A stretch of 26,532 nt of DNA from Hypsibius dujardini (lineage: Eukaryota > Tardigrada > Eutardigrada > Parachela > Hypsibiidae): assembly GCA_001579985.1 (NCBI GenBank), contig LRSR01014830.1, positions 1-26,532 on the forward strand, in the 5' to 3' direction. Shown piece by piece: positions 7,755 through 15,744 of the stretch (position 1 is the stretch's first letter; each line of letters starts with the position of its first letter). The notes below the pieces were generated by a model that searched no databases, was not told where the DNA came from, and saw nothing but the letters and a program-made list of their open reading frames with translations. A program made the position numbers and the translations under genes.

Positions 7755-10317
7755 TCAAGCTGTGCTGGGCTCGTGGGCGTGCTTTTTGTACCAGCGCTTC
7801 GCGACGACATCATTGATCTTGTACGTCTGGAAGGGGAAAAATGTTGCAATCAGGCAATCGCATCAAAGCTCGCCCGGAAGCCGGTTGCTTTGAGAATTGG
7901 ATCAAGCGGCCATCAGATGCTACACAGGACACAGACAGGACACAGATGACACACACATACAGGACGCACACACACAAGACACACACAGGACACACACAGG
8001 ACACAGATGACACGCACACATGCTACACAGGACACACACACACAGGACACAGACAGGACACAGATGCAACAGAGGAAAGGACAAATCTTCTCTCTCAGTC
8101 GCGTACCTTCTCGAGTTCGTCTCCTTTCACGACGTACGAGTCGGAGATGGTCTTGTTCTTGGAGGGGATCTTGACTTCGTTTTGGAGGTTGTCACCGACC
8201 TCGGTGTACTTGAAAGTGACTTCCGTGCCGTTGTGCGCGGTCCGGCCTTCCTCGCCCAGCTTGAACTGGATGTCCTGCTTGTAGGACTTGTCCGCAATGA
8301 TGATTTGATGGTGATAGTGATCACCCTCCTGCACAGCGAGAGTATTTGTTAACTCGATCATTACAGAAGACCAGATTATTTTAACACCACGTGCGTTAAT
8401 GTATTAATTAATTAATGTATTAATTAATTTAGCGTTAATGTACAGTAATAAAATCAAATAAGTTCAAGATATCAAATTAGAACTGCGGAATGCTTTTATT
8501 AATTCGCTTTATTATAGTTAAAGTTAAATATCCCCAACTAGAATGACGTTAAAATTACCTTCCAGAGCTTGTGGACGGTCTTGTGATTTCCGCCATAGGC
8601 CGCCAGAGGAAGACCTACGTAGTGCAGAACAAATACGGTAAACCATAACTAGATTGTTGTCCGTCGTTGGTTGAAATTATTACGCACCAGGTGAGAAAAC
8701 AAAATTCAAAGAGAAATGCGTTACTGTAGAGTCTCGACCATTTGGTGTCAATTTTTAGACCCACCCGTATATTATGCCCGCACACAACACACTGTGCTAC
8801 CCTGCAGTCATAATATACATGGGTCATCAAAAACTGGCACCAAGTGCTCGAGACTCTACAGTAATGTCGAGTCTCGACCATTTGGTGTCAATTTTTAGAC
8901 CCACCCGTATATTATGCCCGCACACAACACACTGTGCTACCCTGCAGTCATAATATACGTGGGTCATTAAAAACTGACACCAAGTGCTTGAGACTCTACA
9001 GTAATGTCGAGTCTCAACCATTTGGTGCCAATTTTAAGACCCACCCGTATATTATGCCCGCACACAACACACTGTGCTACCCTGCAGTCATAATATAAAT
9101 GGGTCATTAAAAACTGGCACCAAGTGATCGAGACTCTACAGTATACGACCTCTCTGTGGTGGATTTCAGTTAGTGTAGACAAATAAATGTTCAGTAATTT
9201 TCTGTCAGAATATGCAATCATTTTCTGTAGTTCTTTGTAATTGTTTTTAATAACATTTAATAATAAGATTTTTTTATAACAACGGTGTCGAAAATTCGTT
9301 TCAACATGTCTGCAGGCAGAATTTTAAACGAAATGAAAGTTGAGCTTTTGCACCATGATAAAATGTACTAACAATCTCAGTACAAAAAAAGACCAGTTAA
9401 TTCTGTTACTTTATCTTTATTCACCAAACGGAATAAGGAAAACAGAAAAGTATGAGGTGAAATCTGTATTTCGGCTCAATAAATAAATCGGTTCACTCAC
9501 GGGTTTCTCTTTGATGGCAGGTGCTTGATTTTTTGATTTTTTGCAACGTGTTCTATTACACTATAGCACGTCTAAAAACTAAACAATCAAGCACCTGCTA
9601 TGAAAGAGAAACTCATGAGTGAGCCGATTTCTCGACCAACTGGATGGTGAGTCGAAATACAAACTTCTTCTCATACTCTCCACACACAAAATAATCACGT
9701 ACCCAGGGCCTCAACAAAGGCGTCCCAATTTTCTGACCGATCGGTGGACACCCATTTTCCAAGCCAAGCCTTGCCTGAAATAAAATAAAAACAGCCAATC
9801 GTCAGGGCCAGAAATTTATTTGAAATTCCAGGCAGAATCATTTAAACTTAAGATTTATGCACGTTCATTCTGAGGAAGTCAAAACTTGCCTGCCCATTCT
9901 TTTTCCGCTCCGTGACCTTCATGGTGGTCCGCTGCGGCAAGCGCAGCAAGGCCTAAGAGAATGATAAAAATAAATTATTACACAAATCCAAACTTATTTT
10001 TCAAGCGCATAAATTATAAATCCTTTTTGATTTTAAATTATAAAAAAATTCTACCACATGCATATAAATTCGAAATTCGAAATTCCCGCACACTTAAAAA
10101 TTTCTCTTGCAAGATGATAAATTCTTCCCCAATTATACACCATAAAAAATTATGACAAAAAATTATATAAATCATTAAATCAAACATAGCAAATTCTGGT
10201 TAAAGAATTTTCAATTTCCCAACGCATAAAAAAAAACGTATTTAGATCGGATGTTTAAATGCAAGACAAGGAAAAGAACTCACCGAGGAGGATCAAGGCG
10301 ACGATCGTTCGAGACAT
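7755..10317 (-). CDS. SAHS: SAHS-D: secretory abundant heat soluble protein, FABP-like, six exons
   Basis: Exons are 10317-10284, 9952-9890, 9774-9703, 8614-8559, 8328-8107 and 7826-7755 (stop TGA), giving 172 aa in one frame. The signal peptide is MSRTIVALILLGLAALAAA. A His-rich DHHEGHG leader of the mature protein follows, then EKEWAGKAWLGKW, ENWDAFVEALG, GGNHKTVHKLWK, EGDHYHH, KYTEVGDNL, IPSKNKTISDSY, KGDELEK and TYKINDVVAKRWYKK. This is the copy closest to the canonical Ramazzottius SAHS1 type as I know it. It has an N-G-T glycosylation sequon not seen in the visible parts of copies A-C. Intron 2 (9889-9775) uses a GC donor (CAG|GCAAGT) and is absent from the other copies. Intron 4 (8558-8329) is 12 nt downstream of the comparable intron of SAHS-A. 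Intron 3 hosts two inverted-repeat elements. Confidence 0.92.
7921..8066. repeat. (ACACAGG)n/(CACA)n degenerate satellite in SAHS-D last intron
   Basis: Degenerate units of CACAGGACACAGATGACACA type. It lies in the last intron (8106-7827) of SAHS-D, so the RNA carries UGUGUCCUGUGU-like repeats. Confidence 0.88.
8722..9143. mobile_element. Three tandem 140-bp palindromic MITE-like units
   Basis: Three units with an exact 140-bp period (8722-8861, 8862-9001, 9002-9143). Each is a near-perfect hairpin. The left arm begins TACTGTAGAGTCTCGACCA and the right arm ends TCGAGACTCTACAGTA, with arms of about 55 bp and a central GC-containing loop. Units meet at TA dinucleotides. No coding capacity, so a non-autonomous inverted-repeat element inside SAHS-D intron 3. 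A TA target site would suit Tc1/mariner-type mobilisation (inference). Confidence 0.85.
9463..9652. mobile_element. Inverted-repeat (fold-back) element in SAHS-D intron 3
   Basis: The left arm around 9484-9551 (AAATCGGTTCACTCACGGG...) pairs with the right arm 9574-9630 at about 85% identity by eye. Pairing weakens but continues outwards to GTATTTCG at 9467 and CGAAATAC at 9652. The short loop holds TTCTATTACACTATAGC. There is no coding sequence. Probably a MITE relic. Confidence 0.7.
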
Positions 10318-10398
10318 TTTGTGTGAATTTGGCAAAGGGTTCGTGAGAGGTCGCGAGGTTGAAGAAAACTGCTTTGGCAATCCGAATTCCGCGGTTGG

Positions 10399-10405
10399 TT
10401 TTATA
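10399..10405 (-). promoter_or_regulatory. TATA box of SAHS-D
   Basis: Reads CTATAAAAC with flanks on the minus strand, about 82 bp upstream of the ATG at 10317. Confidence 0.6.
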
Positions 10406-10676
10406 GAATTTACTAAGAGGCCAAAACAAGGAACGACAGCCCAGCGTATTTGCTGTTCTCACGGACGATATCACGACCTAGAAATCTCGAAAAACATACC
10501 GTAAAAACTGTCCGAAGTCCGGTGGCCGCGTGAAGCGGAGCGGAGCGCGGATAAACAGTTTTTCGGCAAAAAGGGTCCATCTTTTTTCCGCAGCTCCTTA
10601 CGCGAAGAAACGTCAAGTCATTTCATTCGTTTCGATCTGCCAATAACGCTGATTAAATTAAGCTTTCGAATTAAAA

Positions 10677-11374
10677 TACTGTAGCGACGCGATTCTGAGG
10701 CACAGCTGTAGCCACGCCCCCGTGCTGTTTGCCCACCATTCCGTCTAAATTGCCCTAAATATTTTATCTCAAATATTTACCGTTAAAAATCTATCGTTTC
10801 TGTTGAAAATGTCCGAACATTTTTTTACCAAAAACCGAAGAAATACAATTTTGGAGTCTTTCCCTCGTGGATTTTCTCAGCGAGAATTTGCCAGAGCGGA
10901 GAAAATCGGAGAGGCTACCCTCCGCCGGTAGCTAACGTAAGAGTCTGTTTTCTCGCTTGATTGATCTCTTGATTGAAGATTTGTGAAGATCACTAAGCGT
11001 GTGGCCCGTTCGTAAGTTGCTCGAGTGTTTTCTCGCTTGATTGATCTCTTGATTGAAGATTTGTGAAGATCACTAAGCGTGTGGCCCGTTCGTAAATTGC
11101 TCGATTGTTTTCTCGCTTGATTGATCTCTTGATTGAAGATTTGTGAAGATCACTAAGCGTGTGGCCCGTTCGTGAGTTGCTCGATTGTTTTCTCGCTTGA
11201 TTGATCTCTTGAATGAAGATTTGTGAAGATCACTAAGCGTGTGGCCCGTTCGTAAGTTGCTTGATTGAAAACTGAGGCCCATTTCAGTGGGTAGGTGATT
11301 TTGTACGCACACCTGGGGCCATATATAAGGAAAACGCAGTCTGCGTTGCGCCTTAGAATCGCGTCGCTACAGTA
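10677..11374. mobile_element. 698-bp TIR element with internal tandem repeats, non-autonomous
   Basis: The terminal inverted repeats are about 25 bp with one mismatch: left TACTGTAGCGACGCGATTCT at 10677, right AGAATCGCGTCGCTACAGTA ending 11374. TA is present at each end. The interior has no transposase. It holds an AT-rich left third, four 80-bp direct repeats (10947-11266), a TATA-like CATATATAAGG at about 11321 and a hairpin (AACGCAGTCTGCGTT). It lies upstream of SAHS-D. Confidence 0.8.
10947..11266. repeat. Four 80-bp tandem repeats inside the TIR element
   Basis: Exact 80-bp period. The anchor TCTCGCTTGA occurs at 10951, 11031, 11111 and 11191. Units differ by only a few substitutions (for example cgtaagttgc, cgtaaattgc and cgtgagttgc). 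Minus-strand open frames across the array arise from the repetition. Confidence 0.93.
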
Positions 11375-12403
11375 AATTAAAAATTAATTCGGCAGAAGGA
11401 GATGTTAAATCAGAATTAAAATCAATGTCAAAAAATTGAATTAAAAATATTTTTTCTTTTAGTTTATTTAAATTAAAACTGAAATTTTCAGTTAAAATAA
11501 ATAAATATTACACCACAGCTTCAGGCAGAAGTATCTTGTTGTCTGTTTTACCAGATTTCTTGTCCATTTGATCAGCTGCTGTTCCACAGTTGATCGTTAC
11601 CGCCAAATTTGACTGCCAGTGCCGAGATCGACCCGAAGAGGCCGTGAATGAAGTTTCCCTGTCATGTCAAAAACTCCGCCTTAACATCCAGTCGCTTAGT
11701 GTTCGAAAAAAATATTTTAGAACGTCAAAGGAGCGGAAGAACCTCATATAGTTTATTATTTATTATTATTTATTAATATATTGTTTTCGGCGCTTTTCGA
11801 AAAATTCTTGCAATTAACCAACCCAGAGTTCGGAGGGAAATTAGTTGTTTCGCTAAAATTAGTGCATGTTCATTAGTGGTAATCATCGTATCCTTTTTTG
11901 TTCAAGAGTGTAACGATTGTCGACTAAAAATTACTTGAGCTTCTTAGGATGATTTAGGCCGGAAGAACTTCTTTAATCATCGACTCTGCAAACCGGAAAG
12001 TGAGTCTTGTCTCTAGTCTGCAATGTATTTGCTCTTTTTAAATGCAGAGCCCGTGAGTTGTAATTTAGTTTATTATATTCAAGAAATTGGATTGTAATAT
12101 GTAAATTTACAAAACATCCATTCCAAGGCAACCGAACAAAATTTCCAAGAACCCAGCCGCACACCACACTGACGCCACACAGAGGGGAACAAAGAAAAGG
12201 ACTGCAAAAGGCTCAGAACTTATTTTTTAAGGCATTGGAAAGAAACAAGAACGTGAGAAAAAATTAAATTTAGCGTTTTTTTGTGCGCGATTAAGCGTTA
12301 AGACCCTCGATCGCTGAACACCAGGCAGGCCGGAGTTGATGAGTGCGCTGTCGGAAATGGGTCGGATATCTGCCGGCTGTTGCTGTTGTTCCGTGCGGCC
12401 ATA
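11375..12403. other. AT-rich intergenic stretch with one weak candidate exon
   Basis: A near-palindrome (TTATTTAAATTAAAACTGAA and its inverse) lies at about 11462-11508. On the minus strand, 11658-11572 follows an acceptor-like ACATGACAG and reads 28 residues starting GNFIHGLFGSISALAVKFGG, then a stop. It could be a terminal exon, but no partner exon was found. The rest shows nothing supportable. Confidence 0.3.
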
Positions 12404-12788
12404 CTAGGCACGGCTGTCGGGCGGCGGAAGGACACCGGCAGGGAGGTAGTCTGACCGAGGTATCAGCGATCGGAAACTCTGAATCTGCTGGTCAGACGGC
12501 ACTTCGTACGGCACTATACCCTGCATTGGCACACTGGAGCCGTGAAGTTGGGCGGTCGTCTCCAGTGCGCTACCGTTGGTCTGAATCACCATCGAGGTCG
12601 TGCCGACCTTCACGGGAATGGGGAAGCTACGAGCTTGTTCCTGGCTCAAATAATAGAAAATATATTTACGTTAGTAAATTAGGGCCAATGGTGGAAGGAG
12701 AGCAGACCGACAGACGAGTAGACTGGCAGGCAACAGATAAGCAAACAGACAGGCAGACAGACAGACAGGTAGACAGACAGACAGATAA

Positions 12789-12859
<71 letters not shown>

Positions 12860-13059
12860 CATGCAGGCAGGTAGGCAGGCAGGTAGGCAGGCAGACAGAC
12901 AGGCAGACAGACAGACAGACAAACCCCCAAGAGATTTAAATTACTTTATTTATAACTTACCGCATTCTGGCTGCCGCCGACACGACCGTTGCTAAGAGCA
13001 GCGGCGGAAATGGGAACGACCCACGAACGACGCTGGCCTGGGATGGTGCCGTTTGGGAC
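12404..13059 (-). CDS. C-terminal exons of an unidentified protein (5' part not found)
   Basis: Two exons join in phase 0 through a GT-AG intron. Exon 13059-12961 encodes 33 residues (including RSWVVPISAAALSNGRVGG). Exon 12640-12404 encodes 78 residues (including RSFPIPVKV) and ends in TAG, with tail VLPPPDSRA. The donor GTAAGT at 12960 and acceptor GAGCCAG at 12641-12643 are good. The acceptor before 13059 (CGAAAG) is poor, and no upstream exon is evident between 13060 and 14788. The sequence is low in charge and rich in Pro, Ser, Val and Gly, as in a disordered C-terminus. Two x-(V/I)-P-(I/V) motifs would fit a small heat-shock protein C-terminal extension, but no alpha-crystallin domain is visible, so I do not assign a function. 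It may be a 5'-truncated pseudogene. Confidence 0.45.
12705..12924. repeat. (CAGA)n/(CAGG)n microsatellite
   Basis: CAGA units to about 12823, then CAGG with CATG/TAGG variants, then CAGA again. It sits in the intron between the two exons of the unidentified gene at 12404-13059. Frames across it (CLPACLPAC repeats) are artefacts. Confidence 0.93.
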
Positions 13060-14788
13060 CTTTCGTTATACGACTATAACCTCCCCATACGACTTTTGTT
13101 TTTAATTATTTATTTCGCTTTTCCAATGAAACAGATGCGTTCACCAGACAACAAACCAACATGGGAGCTTTCGGTTTTTATTTAGAGAATTCAAAAATAT
13201 GCCTATGGCTGAATACATGTTCTTTGGACAGTCATTGGAACTTTGCCATCTGAAATTTATAGTGCTGGTCGTTCGATGGTGTCTTAGAACGTGCTCCGGT
13301 ACAGGTTCGAGACTTTGATTGCGAAGCAGACGGTCTTCTCCATTTGGATGTCGACTTTGACTTGGGACAATTTTCAAGGGACAAACCCAGAATGCCTCTG
13401 CTTTAAATTGTTCTAGTAGAGCTAAAATTGGGATCATCTGAGGATATGAAGACCTTTTTTCTGCAGAATTCAAAGTTGGGAAAATTTCTTTTAAAAATTA
13501 ATTTGAAATCCTTTGGCACTAGTAAAATCGTTTTTGGATGATAGGGGGCGGAGCTCATCTCTGGAATATCACTTGCAAGTTTCCGGTCAGGCTCGGCAGT
13601 GACTTGTAACTCCGCCCCCTAATCTCCAAACAAGGTTCTATTGAAGCCAATCGATTTGACATTGAATTTCGAGAAGAGCAGTATCAAAATTCTTTAACAT
13701 TCTGAGTGCCGGTCAGCTTGCACTGGCTTAATTCTTCCTTCAAACTCCATTTGCGCATCAAGCATTTGCACTTTTTTGATACGGTTTTTTGTTTTGATCC
13801 TCTAACAGAACCGTAAAATATAAAGTAAGAACAACTTTTGAAAAAAAACTTTCGGAAGTGGTGAGAACTCATTAAGCCAAACTTGGCTTAAACTTAAATG
13901 GCATGTATACTAACTTGCGGTGCGTGCTGAAAAAAAAATTCCGGGCTTCGAAATTAAAAATGGTCCTAGCCAACGACCATACCAATGAAATCCAGTTGAA
14001 AATGAAATAAACAAGCAATCGAGAACGGAATGAAAAAAGTGAACTCACNCAGGTTGTTGTGTGGAGGCGCAACAGCGCCGTCTGGCGGTACGGCACTAAC
14101 CGAGCAGGGAAAGTGCCAAATGAACCCTACTCATGTCAACCATACAAGTTAGGTACTTTCCCTATTTAAGCCAACTTTGGCTGACCCAGCACTACCCGTA
14201 TACCTAAAACACCCGGCAACCAGAGGGTTAAATTTAGTAATTTAATTTAGTAATTTCCCGAAATTGCAGCCAAAATTAAGTTTTTACAGCCAAAATCAGG
14301 GGGAAAAGTAATCTTCCTGTGTTTTCCCAACTTTGAAATTATGCCGAAAGAGTTTTTATATTCTGACCGACGAAAAGAATTTTGAGAATCATCATAATTA
14401 ATATTCTTTTAACAAAATATAAAGCGGAGACATTCCGGATTCCCCTCTCAAAATCGTCCCGAATTAGAGGGAGATGGATTTGGATTTCGAAGGGGACAGA
14501 ACAAAATTGTGCGCCATCTTGCTATGTTCCAAACCAATGTCTTCAATCAATCAAAGTACTCTCACATTTGAATCAGTAATAATAACTCGTAATTCGTTTA
14601 GGTAAATAAATGTTTTAATATACCTATTTTTAGTAATTAATTTAGTTTAATTTTCCGTATTAGTAACGACCGATTAATTAATTTTTAGTAATTAAATTTT
14701 AATTAGCTTTTGCAGCGCATTAAAACTAAAGCCCAGAATATATAAATTAAATTAGATTATATAAATTACTAAAAGTTTTAGTTTCGTT
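13060..14788. other. Intergenic; small inverted repeat and no supportable gene
   Basis: A small inverted repeat lies at 13540-13624 (GATAGGGGGCGGAG and CTCCGCCCCCTAATC; arms about 15 bp, loop about 55 bp), a possible MITE. A short palindrome AAGCCAAACTTGGCTT is at about 13874 and a related TAAGCCAACTTTGGCT at 14167. There is one ambiguous base (N) at 14049. Open frames at 13141-13473, 13684-13872 and 13872-14096 lack protein-like composition. From 14220 on the sequence is strongly AT-rich. Confidence 0.5.
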
Positions 14789-14893
14789 TTATTTGATTTC
14801 TATCTCGTGGTGGCCTTCACTCTGGACCTGGGCGTGGCTGGTGGCTGCTCCGATAAAGAAGAGGGTCGAGAGGAGGGCGAACAGGGTCGCCAT
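14789..14893 (-). CDS. Short secreted-peptide ORF, possible SAHS first-exon remnant
   Basis: A 34-residue frame starting MATLFALLSTLFFIGAATSH, then ending GHHEIEIK before TAA. The N-terminus is a plausible signal peptide with hydrophobic core LFALLSTLFFIGAA. The short GHH segment recalls the EGHGAEKEW start of mature SAHS-D. It lies 4.5 kb from the SAHS array on the same strand. No good donor is seen at the position used in SAHS genes and no downstream SAHS exon was found. It could be a decayed SAHS copy, an unrelated small peptide, or chance. Confidence 0.3.
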   Translation of the reverse strand: MATLFALLSTLFFIGAATSHAQVQSEGHHEIEIK

Positions 14894-15744
14894 TTGAATA
14901 GGTGCTTTTTCGAAGAAGCAGGGAGAATTCTAATCGAATTCTCACTGAATCAGTGCGTAGTGTGATGGATGTTCAGCGAATCCTGTGAACACTGTGAAGT
15001 AGGATGGCGTGACGTTTGCCATGGCGCCCGTGGTGGAATTTCCCTGAACGGAAGGGTGGAATAGCATTTTTTCTCATCCCAGGAAAATGAAACAACTTAA
15101 TTGCTTAGACTGATGCCTTTTCGAAATTTCTGTACTTGGCCTTTAAGTTAATATTGTTTAATCATCTATTTGAATTTAAATAAAACAATCAATAAATTTG
15201 AATCCACCGGCAAAGTGTATTAAATAAAAAAACTTAGTTTCTTCAAAAGGAAAGCTACATTTTCAGAATTTAAAATAAGATTTTCAGTGAAGTATCCTAA
15301 TTTTTTAATGTGAATTTAATCATTTAAAATTGAAATATATTTTCAAATCTCGCTTGTTATTTTTGTAACTTTACATGAAATAACAATACATTTTAATTCA
15401 AATCAAAAACCTTCGGGAAATTTTTTAATTTTTTTGTTTTTAAAAATTCCATTTTTTTGTGCTCTTTGTTGCTCTTTCTGCTGCAATCCCGACAAATCCC
15501 TCATATTATTTTCCTGTAACTTCAGTTCCGACGTCTCGTCGGGTGCACCCAACAGCAAATTATCTTGATGTGTCTTACAGTCCGAGTCCCAATTCGGACG
15601 TTTCCTCTCCTTTTTTGTCTCTCTCGCTTCGGACAAACGTTAAACGGTTATATTTTTGATTCAATCACTACAGCACACAGAAGGGAAAAAAATGGAAAAA
15701 TCATTACAATGAAGGCAGTCATTATCCAGCAAGAAGTCAATCAA
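14894..15744. other. AT-rich intergenic region, including the 3' flank of the USH1G-like gene
   Basis: Nothing beyond low-complexity AT-rich sequence is supportable. The frames at 15403-15636 (minus) and 15459-15659 (plus) overlap the probable 3' UTR of the neighbouring gene and show no family features. A canonical AATAAA on the minus strand was not obvious close to the stop at 15745. Confidence 0.5.

Noticed and set aside
64-10317. Ordinary cytosolic FABP or nematode secreted FABP assignment
   Set aside because: The signal peptide, the GDxYHH block and the DVVAK(K/R)W(F/Y)KK tail fit the tardigrade SAHS family better than generic FABPs.
10499-10566. Hairpin GTAAAAACTGTCC with GGATAAACAGTTTTT upstream of SAHS-D as a regulatory element
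   Set aside because: The stem is short and imperfect, and nothing similar was seen upstream of the other SAHS copies.
12404-13059. Calling the orphan exons a small heat-shock protein
   Set aside because: Only short (V/I)-P-(I/V) motifs support it and no alpha-crystallin domain is visible.
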